NCBI GenBank assembly: GCA_965228575.1
Contig: CBDDHW010000006.1
Coordinates: 1 to 64,000, forward strand
Reading direction: 5' to 3'
DNA length: 64,000 nt
Source of the DNA: UBA11612 sp965228575
GTDB taxonomy: Bacteria; Pseudomonadota; Alphaproteobacteria; Rhodospirillales; Rhodospirillaceae
Shown: in pieces, positions 8,313 to 16,296 of the stretch
Layout: the number at the start of each line of letters is the position of its first letter
How positions within the stretch are numbered: position 1 is the stretch's first letter
The notes under the pieces: generated by a model
What the model was told of the DNA's origin: nothing
The model's database searches: none
What the model saw: only the letters and a program-made list of their open reading frames with translations
Made by a program: the position numbers and the translations under genes

Positions 8313-9085
8313 TCGATACAAATGAGCTTTCGAATTGGACACCGCCATACACGCTCGAAGAGCGGATTAAGTACTCTTTAATTCCACCACGGCTGTATAT
8401 GTGGCGCCTTATTCGTAAGCACATGCGAAAGGGAGAAGCTGAGCTCAAGTTTTTGCCGCAGCTTGTCGACCGCAACAGAGTTGCCATCGATATCGGCGCA
8501 AATAAAGGTGTATATACTCATGTGCTCAGTCGATTGTGTCAGAATGTCGAAGCCTTTGAGCCAAATCCAAAAATATACCGAATCTTAAGTCGTGCGTTGC
8601 CGTCAAACGTAACTGCCCATCAGGTCGCTCTGTCCGATTCAACGGGGACAGCCGAACTTATTGTGCCTATGTACGGCGCGGGATTTTCCAATCAGACCGC
8701 ATCACTCAATCCACGAAAGCGCAATGAAGGGGCGCGCTCGGTCACTGTTCCTCAACGCCCACTGGATTCCTACGGCTTTAACAATGTCGGATTTATCAAG
8801 ATTGACGTTGAAGGTTTTGAACGTGCGGTCATTGCAGGCGCAAAAGAAACAATTATGCGCGAACGGCCTACGCTGCAGGTGGAAATTGAGGAACAACATA
8901 CCGGTGTTTCTGTTGCAGAGTCGGCAGGACAATTAATAGATATGGATATGGAAGCCTTCTTTTTAAAAGACGGCGTCTTACACTCCATTTCCGAGTTTGA
9001 TGAAAACGCGAATCGCGCAGCCATAAAAACGCGCGCTTATATAAATAATTTTATTTTTAAACCCCGAGAGAATCAGACAAAGTAA
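8309..9085 (+). CDS. FkbM family methyltransferase
   Basis: The 258-residue protein starts at ATG 8309, which overlaps the previous stop; a longer upstream reading would run through the neighbour. SAM motif I is visible as VAIDIGANKGVYTHVLSRL, followed by VEAFEPNP and the FIKIDVEGFE motif typical of FkbM O-methyltransferases. Members methylate sugar hydroxyls of polysaccharides or secondary metabolites. Coupled to the preceding glycosyltransferase-like gene, it probably methylates an envelope or exopolysaccharide sugar; the acceptor cannot be deduced. Confidence 0.85.
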   Translation: MIDTNELSNWTPPYTLEERIKYSLIPPRLYMWRLIRKHMRKGEAELKFLPQLVDRNRVAIDIGANKGVYTHVLSRLCQNVEAFEPNPKIYRILSRALPSNVTAHQVALSDSTGTAELIVPMYGAGFSNQTASLNPRKRNEGARSVTVPQRPLDSYGFNNVGFIKIDVEGFERAVIAGAKETIMRERPTLQVEIEEQHTGVSVAESAGQLIDMDMEAFFLKDGVLHSISEFDENANRAAIKTRAYINNFIFKPRENQTK

Positions 9086-9087
9086 AT

Positions 9088-9639
9088 CTACTTAATTAAC
9101 TTGGATAACGCCTTGAATTCCTCGGTTCCTGATACGTGAAGCCACTCAAAAACGACCATTTCCGTATTCACAACACCTACGGCAACATCCCGCAAACGCT
9201 TCATCGCGAGATCAACGCTTTCATCGCGGCGAGAGCTTACGGCGTCGGCAACTACAAAAACGTCTAGCCCTTTAATTTTTAAGCCAAGGGCGCTTTGTAG
9301 GACACACACGTGGGCTTCAGCGCCGCACACCACAATCTGATTTCGACCTTGCGCGGTTATATCCGAGACATGGGCCATGATTGCCGGATCCGCAGCACAG
9401 GAGAAATGGGCTTTCTCCATAATCACCGCATCGCCCTTTGTATCGTTGAGCTGATGAACGGTCGGGCCGAGACCCTTTTTATACTGCTCAGAAATAAGCA
9501 CCGGGATCGCAAGCCGTTGAGCCACCTTCAACAGGATAGCGCAGCGCTCCACCATGCGTTCCCCATTCTGCACAGCAGGCAATAGACGCTCTTGCACATC
9601 GACGACAAGCAGCTGACTGCGGGCACGATCAAGAAGCAT
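9088..9639 (-). CDS. isochorismatase-family cysteine hydrolase
   Basis: The 183-residue protein has the catalytic triad pattern of the isochorismatase/YcaC superfamily: VVDVQERLL (Asp14), IMEKAHFSC (Lys76) and GAEAHVCVLQSA (Cys112). Such enzymes hydrolyse amides or ureides of small molecules; YcaC-like ones have no firmly assigned substrate. ATG 9639 is preceded by an AGGAGGATGCC-type ribosome-binding site on the reverse strand, which supports the start. It converges with the FkbM methyltransferase gene with two bases between stops and shows no functional link to it. Confidence 0.82.
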   Translation of the reverse strand: MLLDRARSQLLVVDVQERLLPAVQNGERMVERCAILLKVAQRLAIPVLISEQYKKGLGPTVHQLNDTKGDAVIMEKAHFSCAADPAIMAHVSDITAQGRNQIVVCGAEAHVCVLQSALGLKIKGLDVFVVADAVSSRRDESVDLAMKRLRDVAVGVVNTEMVVFEWLHVSGTEEFKALSKLIK

Positions 9640-9851
9640 GGCATCCTCCTGGCCTGACGGTTGAAGCTAACCTCATTTTATATAGGGCGCATCAATCCGT
9701 CGCCACATCCGGGGAACGACGTAAAATTACAATGAAATCAACGCTGTTTTGTCGGAGTCGCCACTGCTTGCGTCTTATCAACAACGCGGTAAGGTTAGAT
9801 ATGCAAACAGCCATCCCCTCTCCCGGACTACAGGCCACACGCGGAAGCCGC

Positions 9852-10073
9852 ATGAATCCTAAGCGCGTCATTATTTTCATGACCCTTGCAGTGTTTGCGA
9901 TGCTGGGCCTGCTAATGATTTTGTTCTTCGGCGGGTTACCGCCATGGCCGGTCACGATTTGTTTTGCCGTTAGCCACCTCACCTTTTGTTTTTTTGTAGC
10001 TAAGGTTAAACCCTATACGGGACCCTATCGAACGCCGCTTACAGATCCTGACCCAGCGGATTGGACGGGTTGA
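9852..10073 (+). CDS. small membrane protein, unknown
   Basis: A 73-residue reading from ATG 9852 (MNPKRVIIFMTLAVFAM) gives two hydrophobic segments, about 6-25 and 30-50, then a short hydrophilic tail rich in Pro and Asp. An in-frame start at 9801 would add 17 residues of little character. I do not recognise the family. It is followed 14 bases later by a lysine-rich small gene, possibly in one transcript. The coding call rests on the clear two-helix pattern and spacing only. Confidence 0.45.
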   Translation: MNPKRVIIFMTLAVFAMLGLLMILFFGGLPPWPVTICFAVSHLTFCFFVAKVKPYTGPYRTPLTDPDPADWTG

Positions 10074-10087
10074 CGACCTAGCTTATC

Positions 10088-10354
10088 GTGACCTCAGAAA
10101 AAGATAAGGCGCCAAAAGGTAAGCGCAAAACCAAGGACGCGCCGAAAAAGAAGAAAAAACGCAAGCCAAAGGGTGTGTCAAAATCCAGGACGCCAACTGA
10201 GGCCTCATCAGAGTCTGACAGCGCTAGCAATCATCGGACGTCTGAAAACCGTGTTGCGGCCATGCGCGAAAAACTAAAGAAGTCTTTGGAGGATCCGGAA
10301 ATGCGCGATCAGATCGTACGTGCAATCCGAACAATGATGAATGAAGACCGTTAA
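10088..10354 (+). CDS. small lysine-rich protein, unknown
   Basis: The 88-residue product from GTG 10088 has a strongly basic N-terminal half (APKKKKKRKPKG) of Lys/Arg/Pro, a Ser-rich linker and an amphipathic C-terminal helix (VAAMREKLKKSLEDPEMRDQ). The basic tail could bind nucleic acid or polyphosphate, but that is inference. It follows the small membrane protein gene by 14 bases. No family recognised. Confidence 0.45.
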   Translation: MTSEKDKAPKGKRKTKDAPKKKKKRKPKGVSKSRTPTEASSESDSASNHRTSENRVAAMREKLKKSLEDPEMRDQIVRAIRTMMNEDR

Positions 10355-10427
10355 GAGAACTGTCGCTGTTACAAAATGTTGAATAGGCAAAAATATAGTA
10401 ACGCGCAGAGAACCCTAGGCGGTCTAG

Positions 10428-10823
10428 CTACCGCCTTCGGCCACGGGTTGAACGCGCCGACGTCCGACGAGCTTTGGGTTTAGCCGCGGAGGCTTTGCGC
10501 GCCTTTACTGCAACCGCATAAGCTTTATTAGCCCACTCTTTGAGATCGTCAGAGTCTTCGATTATTTCTTCGGGTACGTACCAATATGAAAGGCTTGCCG
10601 TTTTGCCTTCCTTCTTTTCATAGGTAAAGGGTTGGGACTTCATAGCCTCGAAATCCGGTCGATTGCTATCATCAACCTTAAAGTATAATTCGCCGTCAGC
10701 GATCAATGCGAACATCAGTCCACCTTTAAACAACCCATGACCGCCAAACATGCGCCGAGCGGTTACGCCGCCGAATGATTCTAATTGCTCTAGGACATAT
10801 TCAGTAAACCAGATATCAGTCAT
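10428..10823 (-). CDS. TfoX N-terminal domain family protein
   Basis: The 131-residue protein carries the TfoX/Sxy N-domain: GVTARRMFGGHGLFKGGLMF, then LYFKVDD, FTYEKKEGKTASLSYWYVP and a helix ending VAVKARKA. The last 25 residues are a basic Ala/Arg/Ser tail. Stand-alone TfoX-N proteins are common in alphaproteobacteria. The link to competence regulation known for TfoX/Sxy in gammaproteobacteria is not established here, and no competence gene is nearby. Confidence 0.85.
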   Translation of the reverse strand: MTDIWFTEYVLEQLESFGGVTARRMFGGHGLFKGGLMFALIADGELYFKVDDSNRPDFEAMKSQPFTYEKKEGKTASLSYWYVPEEIIEDSDDLKEWANKAYAVAVKARKASAAKPKARRTSARSTRGRRR

Positions 10824-10895
10824 CAGCGGTCCCGCGCCTTAAATGAACAATGTTTTCCCAATTCAAACATTCCCCTAAAGGCCACCTGCAGATGC

Positions 10896-12165
10896 CTATG
10901 AGCTCAAAGACGAGCCTTCACGCAACCTGCCGTTCGCACCATCCTGTTTGTGGCCAAGGCGCCATCCGACCCACGCCCACACACCCGCCAAAAAGGCACC
11001 AATAACGAGTGAGACTATGGGCGTCGCCGCAACAGCATCTATCGCCACTTTGGCTTGGGCCCCAACGTAGTCCGCAGCGCGGTAGACCGGCACGTCGACA
11101 AAATTCTTGGCCTTGTATTTCGTCTCGAGATCAAACCCACCAAACAACATCTCTCTGCCGGGGCGAATAAGCGAATATTCTCCCCAGCGACGCGCGACAA
11201 AGACCACAGCCAACACAGCAAATACATTATAGAACGCGAGAACGATAAATCCGATACCAATCGCAATGGGGACAATCGACAAGAGATAGCGAACACCCAA
11301 TTTTGACGCAATCCAACCGGTAACGAATAGCTGCGTAAGAATAGTTAGAGATTGAACGGCGATATCAATATTCGCAAATATTTCACTCCGCCGCGTCCGG
11401 TCTGGAAAGGTCTCTTCAACAAGACGCAATTGTTCAAAATACAAAATCGTATTTGCGATCGTCAGTAAAACAATGAAAAAAGCGATTCCCAATAGATAGG
11501 GCGACTTCAGAACAATCGAGATTCCAGCGAATGGGTTCCCACCGATCCCCCGTGTGCGTTCGTTTGCGGCCCTTGAAGTGCCTTCTGGCACCCAAATCTT
11601 TAGCAAGATCAGCTGGCAGCTCACCGCGCCAAGGAAGCCGCACGCACTAATCAGAAGAATTCCCGACTCTCCGACCGCACTAACAGTGAGCCGAGTTACT
11701 AGAGGTCCAATTAACGCTCCGAGTGTTCCGCCCGCCGCGATAAATCCGAACAATCGCCGGGTTTGATCCTGGCTAAACATTTCGAGCAGAAAGCTCCAAA
11801 AAACTGACACCAGAACAAGGCTAAGAACACTGATCCAAACATAAAAAATTGAACCGGTTTGCACGGTTGAGCTCATCGCTTCCTAGGGTCGCTGCCATTC
11901 CCACAAGAATCAGGGCAACCAGCCCATAAATGCTTGGCAATAGAACTGACCGCCTAACCTTTGCCAGCAACCAGCCATAGACGGGAACAAGTGCTATTGA
12001 GAAAATCGCCGTGTAAAGCCATAGATCGGCAACATATTCGCGCCCAAGAAGGGTTGCGACCGTCTCGCGTATTGGCCGAACAGCGAAATAACTGCCAAGG
12101 ACAAAGAAAAATAAAAAGAACGCTGCAAGCACAGCGCCAATCTCACGGCGTTCAATTCGCGTCAT
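10896..12165 (-). pseudogene. MFS / NTP-NDP-exchange-like transporter, single frameshift
   Basis: Two reverse-strand frames together make one transporter of roughly 420 residues. The first (start ATG 12165) encodes FFVLGSYFAVRPIRETVATLLG and the first three membrane helices. The second, in frame up to 11876 and ending at 10896, encodes SVFWSFLLEMFSQDQTRRLFGFIAAGGTLGALIGP and about eight more helices. Frames change between 11876 and 11821, where six A (six T on the coding strand) lie at 11843-11848; dropping one T joins the frames as RFNF-YVWISV. Either this is a disabled gene, a consensus error, or slippage restores the frame. The RPIRET motif is typical of MFS/ATP-ADP-exchanger-like proteins in alphaproteobacteria; the substrate is unknown. 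Confidence 0.75.
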
Positions 12166-12331
12166 CTATCCGTCCAACACTTCGCCATGGTCTTGAGCCC
12201 AACACGAAAGCTGCATACCCCCTGCCCCGACTCTCCTTGAATTGCCGATTGAGGATTATTGTGAGCCCTGTAAAACATACAGACCATCCCCAAAACAAAG
12301 CTCTATAGTGTGTAACACCTAATGTCCCGCT

Positions 12332-13564
12332 TTGGTCCCAGACTTCTCCGCAATCCGGCGGCTTTTCAGAAACCGCAATTTCGCCAATTTTACCGCGGGT
12401 AACTCTATATCGGTTGTGGGCTTTTGGGTTCAGCGCGTGGCTGTGGGATGGTTGACGTGGGACCTCACCCAATCCGCCGCGTGGTTAGGGGCGGTAGGGA
12501 TGGCCGAATTTTTACCGGCCATCATCATGGCGCCTATTGCCGGAGTCCTTGCCGACCGGTTTGATCGACGGAAAATCGCCGTTATTGGTCAAGTTCTAGC
12601 GACTGGCCAAGCAGCCGTTCTCACGTTGCTGACACTTACAGGACATATCACGCCACTTCTTATTTTCGGCCTCCAGCTATTCTCCGGGTTTGTGCAGCCG
12701 TTAATGCAGACCGCCCGACTGGTCCTAGTGCCGGCCTTGTTGCCGCGCGAGGACATCGGCAGCGGAATTGCGATTACGTCCTTGTCTTTCAATATTGCCC
12801 GCATTGTCGGACCTGCCTTTGCAGGCGTCCTTATAACCACCATTGGAGTCGGATACGCATTCGCGTTTAACGCCTTAACCTATATCGGCGTCATCGCCGC
12901 GCTACTCAGCCTGCAGCTTACTCCGCACGAACCACACCGACCTACACATGGGTCGATTATCGGGGGCGTATGGGCGGATATTACAGAAGGCGTACGGTAT
13001 ACCTTCGGTCACCCCGTGTTGAAGTGGACGATGCCCATGGTTGCGATCGCGACTTCACTAATTTGGCCATTAGGTGACCTTATGGCGGGAATTGCTGATG
13101 AAGTTTTCGACCGCGGCGCGGCCGGTCTTGCGATTCTAACGTCGGCTCAAGGTTTGGGGGCGATTGCAGGCGGATTATATTTTGCTCAACGTGGAAACAA
13201 AAACATCGAAGCGTTGTTTATTGGGTCTATGGCACTGAACGGCATTTTTATTGTCGCCTTTGCCTTGTCAGACATTTTTTGGCTTGCAGTCGCTTTTCTC
13301 ACCGTGAGTAGTATTTTTGGAGTCATCGTCGGTGTGGGATCACAAACTGTTGCTCAGACGCACGCCGACGAGCGAATGCGTGGTCGAACCCTGAGCGTAT
13401 GGTACGCTATCACCCGGTTCGGACCGGCAATCGGGGCATTGGGATTGGGGTTGCTCTCTCAAGCCTTTGGCTTCACTGGTCCAGTCTTTCTTGCTGGTAT
13501 CATCGTGGCGGCCTCAGCGTTCGCCGTTATCATTCGCCGAAGGCGTGCGGAACCCAAATTTTAA
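12332..13564 (+). CDS. MFS transporter (EntS-like)
   Basis: The 410-residue, 12-helix transporter is of the MFS_3/EntS type: RNFANFTAGNSISVVGFWVQ, GWLTWDLTQSAAWLGAVGM and the loop 2-3 motif GVLADRFDRRK. Relatives export siderophores or small toxic molecules. The start is TTG 12332, because a stop codon lies in frame at 12320 and no ATG precedes the conserved N-terminus. The next gene, an enoyl-CoA hydratase, starts 10 bases after its stop, so the two are probably co-transcribed. Confidence 0.85.
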   Translation: MVPDFSAIRRLFRNRNFANFTAGNSISVVGFWVQRVAVGWLTWDLTQSAAWLGAVGMAEFLPAIIMAPIAGVLADRFDRRKIAVIGQVLATGQAAVLTLLTLTGHITPLLIFGLQLFSGFVQPLMQTARLVLVPALLPREDIGSGIAITSLSFNIARIVGPAFAGVLITTIGVGYAFAFNALTYIGVIAALLSLQLTPHEPHRPTHGSIIGGVWADITEGVRYTFGHPVLKWTMPMVAIATSLIWPLGDLMAGIADEVFDRGAAGLAILTSAQGLGAIAGGLYFAQRGNKNIEALFIGSMALNGIFIVAFALSDIFWLAVAFLTVSSIFGVIVGVGSQTVAQTHADERMRGRTLSVWYAITRFGPAIGALGLGLLSQAFGFTGPVFLAGIIVAASAFAVIIRRRRAEPKF

Positions 13565-13573
13565 CGGGAAGAC

Positions 13574-14365
13574 ATGACAAACGTAACCAATGACCCTTTC
13601 CTTGCGCGAGAAGACTCGCGCGGCATCGCAACTTTGACTCTCAATCGCCCGAAAGCGCGCAATGCACTTTCCCGGTCTGGCATCGACGAAATTCTTAATA
13701 CCCTAACCACGATTAGTTCAGATACGTCGATAAAAGTCGTTGTCCTTGCTGGCGCCGGGCCCGCCTTTTGCGCTGGCCACGACCTAAAGGAATTGCGCGC
13801 AAACCCTGACCCAAAATGGACCCAAGAGCTTTTCGATGCCTGCAGCAACATGATGCTCGCCATGACCCGCCTACCGCAGCCGATCATTGCCCGCGTCCAC
13901 GGCATTGCTACTGCGGCCGGTTGCCAATTGGTGGCCACTGCCGATCTTGCGATCGCCGCTAAATCCGCGACCTTTGCCACGCCGGGTGTCAATATTGGCT
14001 TGTTTTGTTCAACGCCTATGGTGGCCCTCTCGCGCAATGTTAACCGCAAGAAAGCTATGGAAATGCTTCTTACCGGGCGCCCGCTCACAGCCACTGAAGC
14101 CGAGCATGCAGGCCTTATCAACTCTTCAGTCGAAGACGACGAGTTGGACAAAACCGTGTATAACCTTGCTGATGTTATCGCGAGCAAGGCACCCCGAATT
14201 TTAGCGATTGGCAAACGCGCATTCTACGAACAGATAGAGCTCGGGCTTGCGGAGTCCTATGGTTATGCTGGTGCCGTCATGACCAAAAACATGATGGAAG
14301 ATGACGCCACAGAGGGCATCGACGCATTTCTAAGTAAGCGCACACCGGTTTGGCGCGAAAACTAG
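13574..14365 (+). CDS. enoyl-CoA hydratase/isomerase family protein (ECHDC3-like)
   Basis: The 263-residue crotonase-fold protein has FCAGHDLKEL and ARVHGIATAAGCQLVATAD, which form the CoA-binding and oxyanion-hole segments. At the position of the second catalytic Glu it reads ATPGVNIGLFCSTP, as in the ECHDC3 branch, which lacks the two acidic residues of classical hydratases. Classical 2-enoyl-CoA hydration is therefore doubtful. It sits directly downstream of the MFS gene; DUF1761 converges five bases later. Confidence 0.87.
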   Translation: MTNVTNDPFLAREDSRGIATLTLNRPKARNALSRSGIDEILNTLTTISSDTSIKVVVLAGAGPAFCAGHDLKELRANPDPKWTQELFDACSNMMLAMTRLPQPIIARVHGIATAAGCQLVATADLAIAAKSATFATPGVNIGLFCSTPMVALSRNVNRKKAMEMLLTGRPLTATEAEHAGLINSSVEDDELDKTVYNLADVIASKAPRILAIGKRAFYEQIELGLAESYGYAGAVMTKNMMEDDATEGIDAFLSKRTPVWREN

Positions 14366-14370
14366 AGGCG

Positions 14371-14775
14371 CTAGCCGACGTAAAACAGAACCGCACCCAT
14401 CGCCACATATGTCACAACTGTGTGCGCGCCGTTTATTAACGATAGCCGTGTCGATGCGCCATGAAATCGGTCGCGCATAAGCTGATTGGACAAGACGAGG
14501 CCGACACCAACCACCAGCGAGGTCATCAACGCATCAGTGGAGGTTTCCGCGCCCTGCCACATAAGCACCATTGCCAAAGCAAACGCAGACACAATGTTCA
14601 TAATTACAGCGCTGATCATCGCTTTTGTTGGGCTGCCCAGTTCTTCAGGCGAAGACACACCTAATTCCTTCATCCATGGCTCGCCGAAGAGTTTTGACGA
14701 ATACCACGCCGCGCCGATGACCATCGCCACGAGCGCGGCCAAGCCGATACCCAAGATGTTTAAACTTCCGATCAT
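14371..14775 (-). CDS. DUF1761 membrane protein
   Basis: The 134-residue protein has four hydrophobic segments and the family features AAWYSSKLFGEPWMKELG and AMISAVIMNIVSAFALA. ATG 14775 is chosen because a GGGAGG ribosome-binding site lies seven bases upstream; a longer frame to 14841 has no such site. DUF1761 proteins are small inner-membrane proteins of unknown role. It converges with the enoyl-CoA hydratase gene. Confidence 0.85.
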   Translation of the reverse strand: MIGSLNILGIGLAALVAMVIGAAWYSSKLFGEPWMKELGVSSPEELGSPTKAMISAVIMNIVSAFALAMVLMWQGAETSTDALMTSLVVGVGLVLSNQLMRDRFHGASTRLSLINGAHTVVTYVAMGAVLFYVG

Positions 14776-14870
14776 GTTATCCTCCCTTGATTGATGACTA
14801 TGGGCATCACAATGGCCTGCTGACGACAGAGTAACACCCACCGCTTCTCTTTAGCTATTGTACACCCCAT

Positions 14871-15527
14871 TCAGCCATCCTGTATTTGCATCGCTTTTTC
14901 GAGAACGCGAAATCCTTCAAGAAACTTACGTTCCGCCTCAGCAACCGGCAACGGCACAAGCTTGACATCATCAAGTGGCTTTTCCTTGAAGTTAAGAACA
15001 GAGCGACACTCCGTTGGGGTGAAGCCCGCCAACTGAACCGCCTCCGTTGCCGCAGCGATGATGTCAGCCTGTTTAATAAGAGCCCGATCTGCGGGTGGTG
15101 CGGTTGCATCCAGTCCGAATCGCAGATTGATGGCACGAGACAAACGCGACTCCACTTCCTTAAACACATCCCCCACGACCGACTTCAAAGGCGTGATAAG
15201 ATCGTGCGTTACGTACTCGGACGCATCGTGAAGTTTGGCCGCCATAAGTAAACGCGCATTTGCGCGCGGCTTTAAGCGACGCACGATTTCGACCACAAAA
15301 TCTGAATGTTGAGCGACACTCCATCCATGGGGACCCTGCGTTTGGCCATTCCAACGAGTATTGCGTGACAGGCCAAGGGCGATGTCCTCAATCTCGATAT
15401 CAAGAGGTGATGGATCTACGAGGTTCAGCCGGCGTCCTGATAACATTCGCTGCCAGGTCCGGGGCGCATGGGACGCAAGGCGATCTGAGGTTGGAGAGGA
15501 CGTCGTTTTCACGCTGGATTTTCGCAC
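14871..15527 (-). CDS. HD-domain phosphohydrolase
   Basis: The 218-residue protein has an HD hydrolase core: SVAQHSDFVVEIVRR (first His), LLMAAKLHDASEYVTHDL (His-Asp) and a distal ALIKQADIIAAATEA Asp. This order matches YfbR/YfdR-like 5'-nucleotidases that act on deoxynucleoside monophosphates. The N-terminal 40 residues are an extension containing TWQRMLSGRRLNLVDPSP, a typical lead-in for alphaproteobacterial members. The exact substrate is not defined. Confidence 0.82.
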   Translation of the reverse strand: MRKSSVKTTSSPTSDRLASHAPRTWQRMLSGRRLNLVDPSPLDIEIEDIALGLSRNTRWNGQTQGPHGWSVAQHSDFVVEIVRRLKPRANARLLMAAKLHDASEYVTHDLITPLKSVVGDVFKEVESRLSRAINLRFGLDATAPPADRALIKQADIIAAATEAVQLAGFTPTECRSVLNFKEKPLDDVKLVPLPVAEAERKFLEGFRVLEKAMQIQDG

Positions 15528-15636
15528 TGTGGGTTTAAATTTCTCAAGAGAGATAATAGTTTATAGTCCAACTGCGGACCCTGCTTGGCTTATAAGGTAT
15601 AGACCAAGGCCATTCGGGGGTCGGTTCAAGGGGATT

Positions 15637-16257
15637 ATGGGCGCGACGGTATGGGTTTCTGCCACATCGGATTACCTAAAACCCATCAGTTTTCTGGTGG
15701 TTGACGATCGGGCATATATGCGCCGCGTCATAAAGGGCATTCTTGAAACTCTCGGATGCAAACGCATCGATGAAGCCAAGGATGGACGCGAAGCCCTGTC
15801 GGTCATGAAAAGCTGGGCACCGGACATTGTCATCACCGAATGGCTTCTCGAGCCCATGAGCGGACTTGAAATGTTGAAAGCCGTCCGCGCTGACAAATCC
15901 AACGCCAAGTTTACCCCCATCATCATGATCACATCAGAAACACGGCGCGAGAAGGTTATATTGGCGCGTAACGCTGGCGTTACTGAATATGTTGCTAAAC
16001 CTTTCAACGCGAAAAGCCTCATATTGCGGATTAAGGAAGTTGTTGAGCGGCCGCGGCGTTTGTTGATGTTGGTGTTTATTTTGGACCTGATCGACGCCGA
16101 CGCAGCGAAGTTATGTCCGAAGTGGAGGACAAACGCGGCAAAGGCGGGCCAAGGCCAGATAAAAAAGAAGATTCGAAAGAGGCCCTCACTCAGGCGCAAA
16201 TCGACGAATTGGTGGCCGGTTCCGAAATCAAAGAAGATTGATCTCCACGCCTTTTAG
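15637..16257 (+). CDS. CheY-like receiver with Glu at the phosphosite; tail out of frame
   Basis: The frame is open upstream, but the receiver begins shortly after ATG 15637. It has FLVVDDRAYMRRV (Asp23/Asp24), ITSETRR (Thr99/Ser100) and YVAKPF (Lys121). The phospho-acceptor position reads DIVITEWLLEPMSG, Glu68 where the family has Asp, so ordinary phosphorylation is not possible. After VVERPR the present frame gives a poor basic tail to 16257. The +1 frame reads YFGPDRRRRSEVMSEVEDK and IDELVAGSEIKED, ending at 16241; the YFGPDRRR motif is conserved in alphaproteobacterial receivers of this group. A one-base loss near 16050 therefore separates receiver and tail. The gene directly downstream is also frameshifted. 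Confidence 0.75.
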   Translation: MGATVWVSATSDYLKPISFLVVDDRAYMRRVIKGILETLGCKRIDEAKDGREALSVMKSWAPDIVITEWLLEPMSGLEMLKAVRADKSNAKFTPIIMITSETRREKVILARNAGVTEYVAKPFNAKSLILRIKEVVERPRRLLMLVFILDLIDADAAKLCPKWRTNAAKAGQGQIKKKIRKRPSLRRKSTNWWPVPKSKKIDLHAF

Positions 16258-16296
16258 GGCGCCAAGCTCGCGCCGCAACCAAGTAATGTTTCAACA

